Shown: positions 1 through 8,436 of the stretch, piece by piece
How the letters are laid out: every line of letters begins with the position of its first letter
Numbering within the stretch: position 1 is the stretch's first letter
Source: Lentisphaerae bacterium GWF2_57_35
GTDB taxonomy: Bacteria > Verrucomicrobiota > Kiritimatiellia > CAIQIC01 > GWF2-57-35
Assembly: GCA_001804865.1 (NCBI GenBank)
Contig: MHBK01000015.1
Coordinates: 1-64,000, forward strand
Length of the DNA: 64,000 bases
Direction: 5' to 3'
The notes under the pieces: model-generated
What the model was told of the DNA's origin: nothing
Database searches by the model: none
What the model saw: the letters and a program-made list of their open reading frames with translations, nothing else
Position numbers and translations under genes: made by a program

Positions 1-234
1 TGAGGCCAGAATCCATCTATAAATCTTCTTCGCGCGGACGCGCTCGTGTGAGTATAGTCAGGGGGGTGTCGTCGACTTTTTCAGCAGAATCGACATTCGA
101 CAATTAGGTTATATGACACCTAGGATAACGGGATTTCAGAATGAGGATAAGGGCTAAAGGTCGAAGGTCGAGATCCCTATTGCCACTTGTTAAAAAATCA
201 CTGAGGCCCGACTAAGCAGCTTAACTGTTACGTA
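1..234. other. Intergenic sequence, nothing recognised
   Basis: No open frame with recognisable protein character was found in these bases on either strand. The stretch is less GC-rich than the operon to its right. It lies next to a decayed NERD-like fragment, so it may be the remains of lost genes. No promoter, RNA gene or repeat could be supported. Confidence 0.4.
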
Positions 235-420
235 TTGAGCCCTAGCAAGGGTGTAATTGTTATTGAAACCAAGTCGCATAATGGGCGCATTACGTCGATA
301 GGGAATGAACTACTCCGGAATGGACTTGAGACCGAAAAGGATTTCATCAAACAGGCATTGAGTAATTGGCTATGGCTAAAGGAATGGATCAAACAAAACC
401 TTCATATGGATATCGGTGTT
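235..420 (+). pseudogene. Fragment of a NERD-domain protein
   Basis: The frame opens at a TTG and reads SPSKGVIVIETKSHNGRI, followed by LETEKDFIKQALSNWLWLKEWI. This resembles the core of the nuclease-related NERD domain, where a GVFVIETK-type strand is followed by a helix made while linking back to the protein. Only about 60 codons look real. Upstream frames are closed, and the same frame then continues into sequence that is simply antisense to the hemD end of the neighbouring gene. No start with a ribosome binding site is visible. I read it as a truncated remnant rather than a working gene. The family assignment rests on one motif seen by eye and is therefore tentative. Confidence 0.4.
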
Positions 421-2300
421 CAGGCCTCTTCCTGCAAGGCCCGGCTCACCTCGTACAGGGCCAGTTCTCCAATGCAAGCCTCCACCGATCGTTCCGAGGC
501 TTTCACGTCAATCGATATCCCGGCTTTTGCCAATGCGGCACAAGCCGATCCGGGGAAGGCCGCCACGAGCTTCCCCTCCAATCGTTCTGGCCCCCATTGT
601 GCGATCAGGGATTCCACGGCTGAGTCGCCGGCGAATAGGGCGATGTCAAACCGCGGCTTGTGTTCGTGGCCAACCGGCTCGGTTCGGTACAGGACGACAT
701 CGTCCACCCGCAACCCCAATTCTCTCAGCAAATCCGAAAGCCCGGCGCCGGCAAGATTTGACCGCAAGCGCAGCACCCGTTCGCCGGGCCGCAGGTTGCG
801 GGACACGCATTCCAGCAGGCCAGATCCCGTGGCGAGATACGCGTCGGCCTGAAGGCCCAGCGTTTCGAGCCTCGCCATTGTTCCAGGACCTGAAACGAGC
901 AGTCGGGGCAAACCCCGCAGATCGGTCTTTGTTCGGCACAAGCTCTTCATCAGGCAGTCAACCGCAAAGGACGACGTCAACACGACCCAGTCATACGACC
1001 GGAGATCGCGAAGTTCGCTTTGCTCTTCCAGGCAAGGCACGAAACGAATCATGGGCCTTGAGACCGGGATTCCTCCGTAATCCAGAACCTGACGCCTGGC
1101 GCTTTCCTGCAGCGCTTCGCTAAACGTCAGCAAGACCCGCTTCCCTCGCAAGGCGCCCAGATCCCTGCGAAAACGGAAGCCGGCCACATCGCCGCAAATC
1201 AGAAGAACGGGCAACCCGGTCGAAGTCTCGCGCTCGCTCTGACCGGTCGTGGAACCGACAAGGCCGGAATCGGCCATGCGCGACGCCAGGTTCGCGAGCG
1301 TCCCGTCTACAATCGTTTCCTCATCCGTCCCCGCTGCAAAAACGGCGGCCGCAGGCGTGGTGGCCGGCCAGTTTTCTCGCCTAAGCTGTTCGGTGACGGA
1401 TGCGGCGGCGCGGCCCGCCATAAAGAAGACGACGGGGAGGCGGCTTCGCGCGGACGCAGACACGTCGGTCATCTTCCCCCCCGCCATTCGCGCGGTGATC
1501 GCGCAGAAGCCTTGTGACACGCCGCGGCGTGTCAGCATCATGCCGGAGCCGGTCGTTGACGCGTTCAAACTGCTGACGCCGGGAATGACCCTGAAGGGCA
1601 ACCCCAAGGCCTCCAACGCCTCGGTTTCCTCGGCCAGGCGGCCAAAGAGGCCCGGATCTCCACCCTTCAATCGCACCAAACGACGGCCTCGGCGGGCGTG
1701 TCGCAGGATCAGTTCAGTGGTCTCGGTTTGCGTATGTAAGGAATGTCCGGCGCGCTTGCCGACGTCGATACGTTCTGCGTTCGCCGGAAGCGCCGCCAGC
1801 AGGGATGAATCGAGCAACGCGTCGTGAATACAAAGGTCGCACGCCTTCAACGCCGCGAGCCCATCGGCGGTGCATAATCCGGCCGCCCCGGCGCCGGCGC
1901 CGACAAACACCACGGGGCGGACAAAGAGAGATCGAAGCCGAACCAGCCGCCGATCGCCGATTCGAAACGAGAGTCCTATTGCGCCCTGTCCGGGAGACGT
2001 CGGTCGGTCGTCGCATGGATCGTCTCGCCAGGGAAGCCAGAACCAGTCCAGTCCCGCCGGGATGGGATCGGGCATATCCCGGGCAGGGTGAACGGCGAAG
2101 TCCAGATCGTGCGTGAAGAAGTCGGCAGGACTCTCCAACCCCGGCACGCGATCCTGATCGCCGGGCTCGGCGAGCGGAAAAATCTCGAAGGTCCAGCGGG
2201 GCAGCAGCCCGCAAAGGCGATGGACCACGTGGCGGGTCTGGGCCAAAGCGAGGTTACTCGCTCGGGTGCCGACTTTGAACGTTGTTGATGGTCTTGTCAT
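420..2300 (-). CDS. HemC remnant - uroporphyrinogen-III methyltransferase - uroporphyrinogen-III synthase fusion
   Basis: Last gene of the sulfate operon. It probably makes uroporphyrinogen III (HemD part) and methylates it to precorrin-2 (CobA/SUMT part) for the siroheme of the sulfite reductase encoded upstream. From the ATG at 2300 the protein starts with FKVGTRASNLALAQT, typical of the HemC N-terminus. It keeps a DLDFAVHPARDMPD block and a PGQGAIGLS block, but these lie about 30 residues apart. Most of HemC, including its dipyrromethane-binding domain, is missing. The SUMT domain follows (VVFVGAGAGAAGLCTADGL, then VRLKGGDPGLFGR). The last 250 residues resemble HemD (YDWVVLTSSFAVD). An ATG at 2372 would only add residues overlapping the upstream gene. 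The start at 2300 still overlaps that gene by 47 bases. Confidence 0.85.
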   Translation of the reverse strand: MTRPSTTFKVGTRASNLALAQTRHVVHRLCGLLPRWTFEIFPLAEPGDQDRVPGLESPADFFTHDLDFAVHPARDMPDPIPAGLDWFWLPWRDDPCDDRPTSPGQGAIGLSFRIGDRRLVRLRSLFVRPVVFVGAGAGAAGLCTADGLAALKACDLCIHDALLDSSLLAALPANAERIDVGKRAGHSLHTQTETTELILRHARRGRRLVRLKGGDPGLFGRLAEETEALEALGLPFRVIPGVSSLNASTTGSGMMLTRRGVSQGFCAITARMAGGKMTDVSASARSRLPVVFFMAGRAAASVTEQLRRENWPATTPAAAVFAAGTDEETIVDGTLANLASRMADSGLVGSTTGQSERETSTGLPVLLICGDVAGFRFRRDLGALRGKRVLLTFSEALQESARRQVLDYGGIPVSRPMIRFVPCLEEQSELRDLRSYDWVVLTSSFAVDCLMKSLCRTKTDLRGLPRLLVSGPGTMARLETLGLQADAYLATGSGLLECVSRNLRPGERVLRLRSNLAGAGLSDLLRELGLRVDDVVLYRTEPVGHEHKPRFDIALFAGDSAVESLIAQWGPERLEGKLVAAFPGSACAALAKAGISIDVKASERSVEACIGELALYEVSRALQEEA

Positions 2301-3267
2301 ACAAATCACGGTGTTCGCTAAGGAGCAAAGCCTCCACATCGCCGCTCCGAACAATGCCCGCCGCATCGGCACGAATATCCTTCGAGATGAGGAATGCGTT
2401 CGACATCCACTCCCGCACTATGCTGCCCGACCAGCCCAGCCGTTCGGCCATTGCAATGGAATCTTTCATCTGGGCCACGATGTGGCTCTCGCCCGGCATC
2501 TGCGACAGCAGCCCGGAGGCCAGCAACGCGGCATGCTGGAAGGCATCGAATCCCTGCCGGACATAGAACGCGTCCGGTTCAAGGCCCCCAAGACCCAGGG
2601 CGCGCCGCAAAAGCTCGTGAACGTCCGCATCGGTCGCGGCCAGCGCCAACAATTCGACGCGAGTGCAGGTGCTCAACAGCAGAAACTCGTGCAACCCCCA
2701 TACGCATTTGAGCAAACGGCCGGTTTCTTCCAACCGTTGCAACGAAATGTGCTGGTGAATCGTCCCGATGACCAGCAGGTCGGCTGTATTTACGCCGGAG
2801 AGATGGCGGGCCAGGCTGTCGCGGACCAGACGCGAACGCCGGCAGGAGCGTCCGCCGCTCGAAACCGCGACCGTGATGTCGTCCAGCCGCAGCACAGCGG
2901 GACTGATAAGGTCGCCTTCCCGCCAGTGCAGATCCACGCAACCGCAGAGAATGCCGCGGCGGCGGCAGGCTTCCAGAACGCGCAGGTTGGCGTCGGCGTC
3001 GTTCGTGGCGGCGAACGCCACGGCGCAACCGGCCACATCCTCGTCCTGAAACGCCCGTTCCTTCAAACGAATGGCGCCGCGCGCGTGCAAGTCGCGAACC
3101 GCTTCGGAGGGGGTCTCGCCGATCACGGTCACGAGGGCGCCCGCCTCCAACAGCTGCTCGGCCTTGCGCGCAGCCACTTTGCCGGCGCCCGCCACCAGAC
3201 ACGTCCGGCCCTGCAAGAGCAGGACAACAGGCAAGGTCGGGACTTTCTGTGTCGGGGTCGCTTCCAT
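2254..3267 (-). CDS. Precorrin-2 dehydrogenase (Met8-like) fused to the catalytic domain of glutamyl-tRNA reductase
   Basis: Residues 1 to about 165 match the siroheme synthase N-terminal fold: LVAGAGKVAARKAEQLL (NAD-binding loop), FAATNDADANLRVLEAC and DDITVAVSSGG. This part should oxidise precorrin-2 to sirohydrochlorin and perhaps insert iron. Residues about 165-320 match the N-terminal catalytic domain of HemA, with LLSTCTRVELL carrying the catalytic cysteine and LASGLLSQMPGESHIVAQMKD. The HemA NADPH-binding and dimerisation domains are absent, so 5-aminolevulinate synthesis by this protein is doubtful. The start ATG has GGAG six bases upstream. It lies 12 bases after the sulfite reductase fusion, in the same operon. 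HemA-Met8 fusions are known in clostridia, but here the order is reversed and HemA is truncated. Confidence 0.82.
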   Translation of the reverse strand: MEATPTQKVPTLPVVLLLQGRTCLVAGAGKVAARKAEQLLEAGALVTVIGETPSEAVRDLHARGAIRLKERAFQDEDVAGCAVAFAATNDADANLRVLEACRRRGILCGCVDLHWREGDLISPAVLRLDDITVAVSSGGRSCRRSRLVRDSLARHLSGVNTADLLVIGTIHQHISLQRLEETGRLLKCVWGLHEFLLLSTCTRVELLALAATDADVHELLRRALGLGGLEPDAFYVRQGFDAFQHAALLASGLLSQMPGESHIVAQMKDSIAMAERLGWSGSIVREWMSNAFLISKDIRADAAGIVRSGDVEALLLSEHRDLYDKTINNVQSRHPSE

Positions 3268-3279
3268 GTGGCGCTCCGT

Positions 3280-6072
3280 TTAGGTCGTCTTCCTGATGAC
3301 CACCCGCCAGTGGCCCCCGTCCAGGGCAGAAATCTCCAGCACCTCCTGCCCCTCGTTTCGAAAGCTGGCCGGCACATTTTGCACGGGCTCGCCGTCGTCG
3401 AGCAGTACGCTCAACGTGGCGCCGACATCCAGGATTTCCAACCGCAGCTTGGCTTTCACGAAGTTCATCGGACAGGCCACGCCGCGCAGATCCAGCTCGA
3501 CCGTTCCCCTGTCAGAGGCTTCGTTGGTCCCGGCCGCGGACGCCGCCGACGGGGAAGTTGCGGACGTCTCCTCGCGCACATGAAAGCGAAGGTCCGCGTC
3601 CATGGTGGAGTAAAGGTATTCGATCCGATCGAGCAAGCGACGAACTTCTTCCCGCCGGCCGGCCAGTGCTTCCCGCCAGCCCTCCCGATATCCCCGCGCC
3701 CGCGCCAGCAGACCGCGAAAACCGGCATCCACCAAGCCGGCATCGACAAAGTGCGTCTCGAACTCCCTGAGAACGACAACCGGATCCTGGGAATCGACGC
3801 CGCGCGTGATCAGCAGCGCGCGGACGGTCGCCAGCAGGCCGCGAAATAGATCCTCGCCTGAATCGAGGTCCTTCTCTGTCGGTTCCAACGCCTTGGCGGC
3901 GGCCGCCAAATCCTCTGCAATCACTTCGAAGACACCGGCCCCACATTCCCCCGCGCCCCGCCCGGCCAGGGAGAAGTCCTCGTCTTTTCCCCAGTCGCGG
4001 TAGAATGCGGGATCATCCGCATAGGACGGCGCCGTCGTGTGTCTTTCCAGCAAGATTTGGAAATGGCCCATACCCTTGCGGTCAAAGTAATCCGCAAACG
4101 TTTCGTCGTTCTTTCGTCCGGTTTGGAAATCGAGCATCAAGCCCGTGAGCGCGGACGGAAGCGCTCGCGCGGGGACGATCCCCGCGATTTCGCCCAGCCG
4201 GGTTTGCGCTTCGCCCCGTCTGGCGCCCAGCAGCACTCGGTAGGCCGGAACAAGGCGTTCGCCCACCCGTTGCGTCGCGCCGAATAGGCCGATCGCGCCG
4301 ATCGGATGATGTCCGCACGCATTGGGGCAGCCATTGATGCGAATATCCATCGCTCGCAACGCAGAGGGTTCGATGGAGGCCTTCTCCAGGGCATCGGCGC
4401 AGGCGAGCGCGGCGTTTTGGGACAGGCACAAACCCAGGCGACAAATGGCCGCGCCGGTGCAGGCGGTAAACGAATGCAATGCGGTTTGCCGTACGGCATC
4501 CGGTCCGAGAACGCTATTAATCTCTCCGCGCAGCGCATCCAGGTCGGCTTCGCGCACGAAGCGCAGCAGCAGCTTTTGGTCCTGAGTGGTCCGCAACATC
4601 TTTTCCGCGCTATACCGCTCGGCCATATCGGCCAGAGCCGTCAACGATTTCCAGGAAATCTGTCCCAAGGGCAGATGAAACGGCGCCGCTACGTAACCCG
4701 GTTGACGCTGTCGCAGCACATCCAGGCCCTCCACTTGCGTAAGCAGCGCCCGAGGGTTCCTGGGCGGTTCGTCCGGAGATTCGGCGATCGCAGGTTGGGC
4801 TTCGCAGACCGGGGTTTCATCGGCCGTCACTGCCTGCACCGTCTCGCGCAACAGCCCGCGAAACGCATCGGCTCCGATCCGTTCCACGGCGAAACGCAGA
4901 CGGGCCTTCCGCCGTTGGCGTCGGTCGCCCAGACGGTCGAACAATCTCCGCACGGCCTCTGCGATGCGGATGACTTCGCCGGCCGGAACCCACTCCTCCA
5001 TCCGGTCGCCCACTCGCGACTCCGCACCCATTCCGCCGCCCGCATAGACGCTGAATCCGGGCTTTCCATCGCGAACCTGCGCGATGAAGCCGAGGTCGTT
5101 GATCTGGGCCAGCGCGCAATCTGCACGGCAACCGCTGAACGCGATCTTGTACTTCCGCGGCAGATTGTAGCTGCCGGGCAATCCGATCAGGTACTCGGTA
5201 ACGGCCGAAACGAAAGGCGTCACATCGAAGCGCTCGGCCGGGCAGATGCCGGCGTAGGGGCAAGCGGTGACGTTACGCGCCGTATTGCCGCCGCCCCCCT
5301 TCGAGGTGAGCCCCGCTTGGAACAATTCCCGCATGATATCCGGCGTTTGCTCCAGCTTCACATCGTGAATCTGGATATCCTGGCGGGTGGTCACATGCAG
5401 CTTGTCGCCGCCATACCGCGAGGCGACCCTCGCCAGCGTCCCGAGCTGGGCGGCGCCGATCGCTCCGCCGGGCACGCGAATGCGCACCATGTAGGTCCCG
5501 TTCTGCCGCTGCTCATAGATGCCCCGAGGAACGCGCCGCGACTTCATGATCGAAGGGGACAGTTCGCCCTTGAGAAAACGATCCACTTCTTGCGCGTGTT
5601 GTTCTATGTCTTGCGCAAGCGTATCCGGCAGACGGCAGGAGGGTGTGGTCATGAACGCGGGTTTTCCATATTCTTCAATGAGTACCGGCCATTCGCGCGC
5701 CGTTGCGTCGCGCACCTCGAAGGCGCGCGTTTGCGGTCGGCCAGGCTCCGCAAGCGAGACTATGACGTACAGGATATCCGGCGTATAGGCAAGACGCATA
5801 TCCTCCGCCGACATCCGCGCGGGCGACGCCGGATGGCTATGCCATAGGCCCAGCATGCTCAACCCGGCGGCGCGCATGTCCTTCCAGGCCGCAAATTGCT
5901 CCTCCGGCTTCATGCTGTAATGCTCGGGCGAAGCGTCGGCGTTGGTCAACGCGTAGCACTTCGTCGCGCGTCCTTCGGTCCCGGCCAGAAGCCCGCAGGC
6001 CTCGAGCGGCGCGGCGGCCAGCGCCGCCGACAGCAGCTCCTGATAAACGTCCTTCGTAAGGGTCAGCGTCAT
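3280..6072 (-). CDS. JAMM metallopeptidase - sulfite reductase - helical domain - TusA fusion
   Basis: A 930-residue, four-part protein. Residues 1-140 are a Mov34/JAMM peptidase with E24 and the zinc motif H78-x-H80-x7-S88-xx-D91. Residues about 165-650 are a siroheme sulfite/nitrite reductase. Residues about 690-850 are a charged helical, HEPN-like segment. Residues about 855-930 are a TusA sulfur-carrier domain with DLRGVACPMNFVKAK. The reductase carries two C-x5-C...C-x3-C sets (C271/C277/C315/C319 and C538/C544/C582/C586); assimilatory enzymes normally keep only the second. By analogy with Wolinella HcyD and Sir, the JAMM part would trim the carrier and release homocysteine, while the reductase and TusA would supply and hand on sulfide. 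The ATG has a strong AGGAGG. The neighbours are a ThiF-like activator and a siroheme gene, which fits this role. Confidence 0.88.
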   Translation of the reverse strand: MTLTLTKDVYQELLSAALAAAPLEACGLLAGTEGRATKCYALTNADASPEHYSMKPEEQFAAWKDMRAAGLSMLGLWHSHPASPARMSAEDMRLAYTPDILYVIVSLAEPGRPQTRAFEVRDATAREWPVLIEEYGKPAFMTTPSCRLPDTLAQDIEQHAQEVDRFLKGELSPSIMKSRRVPRGIYEQRQNGTYMVRIRVPGGAIGAAQLGTLARVASRYGGDKLHVTTRQDIQIHDVKLEQTPDIMRELFQAGLTSKGGGGNTARNVTACPYAGICPAERFDVTPFVSAVTEYLIGLPGSYNLPRKYKIAFSGCRADCALAQINDLGFIAQVRDGKPGFSVYAGGGMGAESRVGDRMEEWVPAGEVIRIAEAVRRLFDRLGDRRQRRKARLRFAVERIGADAFRGLLRETVQAVTADETPVCEAQPAIAESPDEPPRNPRALLTQVEGLDVLRQRQPGYVAAPFHLPLGQISWKSLTALADMAERYSAEKMLRTTQDQKLLLRFVREADLDALRGEINSVLGPDAVRQTALHSFTACTGAAICRLGLCLSQNAALACADALEKASIEPSALRAMDIRINGCPNACGHHPIGAIGLFGATQRVGERLVPAYRVLLGARRGEAQTRLGEIAGIVPARALPSALTGLMLDFQTGRKNDETFADYFDRKGMGHFQILLERHTTAPSYADDPAFYRDWGKDEDFSLAGRGAGECGAGVFEVIAEDLAAAAKALEPTEKDLDSGEDLFRGLLATVRALLITRGVDSQDPVVVLREFETHFVDAGLVDAGFRGLLARARGYREGWREALAGRREEVRRLLDRIEYLYSTMDADLRFHVREETSATSPSAASAAGTNEASDRGTVELDLRGVACPMNFVKAKLRLEILDVGATLSVLLDDGEPVQNVPASFRNEGQEVLEISALDGGHWRVVIRKTT

Positions 6073-6091
6073 CTCTCTCCTCCTGTCGGGC

Positions 6092-6928
6092 TCATGGTTT
6101 TGGTTCGCGGGTTCGCGCGCATGCGGGGGGCGCCTCGTCCCGCAGCGTCACGATGGAGGGAGAGTTCCCACAGAGCGGGCAGGCGGGGTTCCGGCTGAAC
6201 CCGATGTTTCGAAAAGTCATTTTCAACGCGTCGAAGACGAGCAGGCGGTTGGTCAGCAGTTCGCCGAGGCCCAGCACATACTTGGCCGCCTCCGCCGCCT
6301 GGATGGCGCCCATAATGCCGGCCAGCACGCCCAGCACGCCGGCCTGCGAGCAGGAGGGCACGGCGTTGGGAGGAGGAGGCTCGCGAAACAGGCACCGGTA
6401 GCAACCGGTCTGGCCGGGGATCACGGTCATGGTTTGCCCCTCGAAACGCAGGATACCCGCGTGCGAATACGGCTTGCCCGCGAAATGGCACGCATCGGCC
6501 ACCAGAAACTTCGCGGCAAAGCTGTCCGTTCCGTCGAGCACGAAGTCGTAGTCTTTGAGAATGTCCAGGGCGTTGTCCGCCCGAAGATGCTCGGGATACA
6601 TCCGCACCTTTACGTCGGGATTGATGGCCCGGCATTTCTCCGCCGCCGACTCCACCTTGTCGCGGCCCACATCGGCCGTGGTATGGGCAATCTGGCGCTG
6701 CAGATTGGTCAGGTCCACCACATCGCCATCCACTAAGCCGATAGTCCCCACCCCGGCCGCGGCCAGATAGAGCAAAGCCGGGGAGCCCAGGCCGCCCGCT
6801 CCGACCAGCAGGACGCGGCTGGCCAGGAGTTTTCCCTGCCCGCGCCCTCCGACTTCCGGAAGGATGATGTGCCGCGAATACCGTTCGATCTGCTGTTCTG
6901 TCAGGCTCATAGGTTGTGCTCCATTCAT
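6092..6928 (-). CDS. ThiF/MoeB-family adenylyltransferase for the sulfur carrier (HcyF-like)
   Basis: An E1-like enzyme that should adenylate the C-terminal glycine of the ThiS-like carrier encoded just upstream, preparing it for sulfur transfer. The sequence shows the family start LTEQQIERYSRHIILPEVG, the nucleotide loop VGAGGLGSPALLYLAAAGVG, DLTNLQRQ, and two zinc-binding pairs, CYRC and CPLC. Length (278 residues) is usual for MoeB/ThiF. The ATG at 6928 overlaps the carrier stop codon as ATGA. A second ATG at 6910 has a better ribosome binding site (GGAG with suitable spacing) and begins directly at the conserved N-terminus, so the true start may be 6910. No C-terminal rhodanese domain is present, in keeping with sulfur coming from the sulfite reductase/TusA protein. 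Confidence 0.9.
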   Translation of the reverse strand: MNGAQPMSLTEQQIERYSRHIILPEVGGRGQGKLLASRVLLVGAGGLGSPALLYLAAAGVGTIGLVDGDVVDLTNLQRQIAHTTADVGRDKVESAAEKCRAINPDVKVRMYPEHLRADNALDILKDYDFVLDGTDSFAAKFLVADACHFAGKPYSHAGILRFEGQTMTVIPGQTGCYRCLFREPPPPNAVPSCSQAGVLGVLAGIMGAIQAAEAAKYVLGLGELLTNRLLVFDALKMTFRNIGFSRNPACPLCGNSPSIVTLRDEAPPACARTREPKP

Positions 6929-7137
6929 TTCTTCCCGCCGCCGCCCATGAAATACAGGAAGTCTACGCTGTCGTTCTCCCGGACCGGCGTCGCAGAAAAT
7001 GCGCTTCGATCCACGATCGCGCCATTCACCTGCACCGACACCATATCGGGCATCTTGACCTTCTGGTGCGCCAGCAATTCCGCAATCGATAAATCGTCCG
7101 GCACTTCCGTCGCCGCTTCGTTGATTTTCAGTTTCAT
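6925..7137 (-). CDS. ThiS/MoaD-like sulfur carrier protein with extended C-terminus (HcyS-like)
   Basis: A 70-residue ubiquitin-like sulfur carrier. It has the ThiS pattern MKLKINEAATEVPDDLSIAELL, then VSVQVNGAIVDRS and ENDSVDFLYFMGGGGKK at the end. Active carriers end in exactly Gly-Gly. Here two further glycines and two lysines follow, so the tail probably has to be trimmed before adenylation. A JAMM peptidase is fused to the sulfite reductase two genes downstream, and in Wolinella the equivalent HcyD removes the residue after the Gly-Gly of HcyS. The gene sits between a MetY-type enzyme and a ThiF-like activator and overlaps the activator by four bases. The ATG has AAAGGAA upstream. The role in homocysteine rather than thiamine or molybdopterin synthesis is inferred from this setting. 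Confidence 0.85.
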   Translation of the reverse strand: MKLKINEAATEVPDDLSIAELLAHQKVKMPDMVSVQVNGAIVDRSAFSATPVRENDSVDFLYFMGGGGKK

Positions 7138-7160
7138 TTTATTCCTTTCGCCTTTGTTTA

Positions 7161-8414
7161 TTACGAACCGAGCGCTTGTTCCACATCGCCGAGGATGTCG
7201 TCGGCATTTTCGATTCCGATGGCCAGCCGGATCAGGTCGTCAGTCACCCCCATGGTCCATCGTTCCTCCCGGTCGAGATCGCGGTAGATGGTCGATGCCG
7301 GATGAAGGACCAGGGTTCGCGTGTCGCCCAGATTGGCGCTGTTTTTGGCCAGCTTCAACCGGTTGATGAAGCTAAAACACCGCTCCTTTGTTCCCCGCGT
7401 AAACGTCACCAAGGCGCCATAGCGGCCGCCGAACTGCCGTTGGGCCAGGGCATGGTCGGGATGCGACTCCAACCCGGGATAGACGACCGTCCCTTCCTCG
7501 GGATGCGCCGCAAGAAAAGCGGCCACCCGGGCCGCGTTCGCGCAGTGCCGCTCCATGCGCACGCCCAGCGATTCGAGGCCCATGGACAGCAGGAAGGCAT
7601 TGAACGGGGCCAGGCAGCCGCCGAGATCGCGGTAGAGGCGTCCGCGAAGCGCCGCCAGCAAAGCGAATCGTCCGACCTTTGCGAGGTACGGCGCCAGGTG
7701 CGGAAAACGAGGGCTCGCCCAGTCGAAGGAGCCCGCATCGACGATAACCCCGCCGATGGCATTGCCGTGCCCATTGATGAACTTGGAGGTGGAATGCACG
7801 ATCAGATCGGCGCCTAGCCGCTTGGGCTGGATCAAAAGCGGCGTGGTCACCGTGCTGTCCACCGCCAGCGGAACCCCGAGTTCCCGCGTGATGGCCGAAA
7901 TGGCGGCGATGTCGGGCACATCGAGCTTTGGGTTCCCGATGGTCTCCACAAACACCAGACGCGTCGCGTCGCCGATCGCATCGCGAAACGCGTCCGGCTG
8001 GGTCGGATCCACAAAACGGACCCGAATGCCGAAGCGGCTCAGCGTGTGCCGGAACAGCGCATACGTCCCGCCGAACAGGCTGCTCCCGGCCACGATTTCG
8101 TCGCCGCTGCCCGCCAGGGCCAGCACGAGCGAGCTGATCGCCGCCATGCCGGAGGACACGGCGAGGGCGCCCAAGCCCCCTTCCAAAGCCGTGAGTCGCG
8201 CTTCGAGCGCCGCCACCGTGGGGTTCGCAATTCGGGAATACACATAGCCCGCCTCCCGCCCGGCGAACACGGCCTCGATTTCCTCGGCAGAGCCATAGGT
8301 AAAGGCCGTGCTTTGCACGACCGGAGTCGTGGTCGCGCCAGACGGCTGTTCGGGTGCGGAGGCCGCATGAATGAGTTGCGTTTCCAGATGCAGAGGTTTT
8401 TCGGTTGCGTGCAT
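7161..8414 (-). CDS. metY: O-acetylhomoserine sulfhydrylase-type PLP enzyme (MetY)
   Basis: A Cys/Met-metabolism PLP enzyme that should replace the acetyl group of O-acetylhomoserine with sulfur, here probably delivered by the carrier thiocarboxylate, to give homocysteine. Visible family marks are YVYSRIANPTVAALEARL, the SSGMAAISSL stretch, and HSTSKFINGHGNAIGG with the PLP-binding lysine. I chose the ATG at 8414 because AAGGAG lies nine bases upstream. The ATG at 8447 would add 11 residues and overlap the previous gene with no ribosome site. The 417-residue length is normal. A cystathionine gamma-synthase role cannot be excluded from sequence alone, but the adjacent carrier, activator and sulfite reductase genes favour MetY. 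Confidence 0.9.
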   Translation of the reverse strand: MHATEKPLHLETQLIHAASAPEQPSGATTTPVVQSTAFTYGSAEEIEAVFAGREAGYVYSRIANPTVAALEARLTALEGGLGALAVSSGMAAISSLVLALAGSGDEIVAGSSLFGGTYALFRHTLSRFGIRVRFVDPTQPDAFRDAIGDATRLVFVETIGNPKLDVPDIAAISAITRELGVPLAVDSTVTTPLLIQPKRLGADLIVHSTSKFINGHGNAIGGVIVDAGSFDWASPRFPHLAPYLAKVGRFALLAALRGRLYRDLGGCLAPFNAFLLSMGLESLGVRMERHCANAARVAAFLAAHPEEGTVVYPGLESHPDHALAQRQFGGRYGALVTFTRGTKERCFSFINRLKLAKNSANLGDTRTLVLHPASTIYRDLDREERWTMGVTDDLIRLAIGIENADDILGDVEQALGS

Positions 8415-8436
8415 AACGGGCGTCTCCTTGCTTAAG

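Noticed and set aside
2266..5847. Long plus-strand frames (527 and 513 residues) across the sulfite reductase and Met8 genes
   Set aside because: Antisense shadows; the minus strand carries unmistakable domains and coupled starts.
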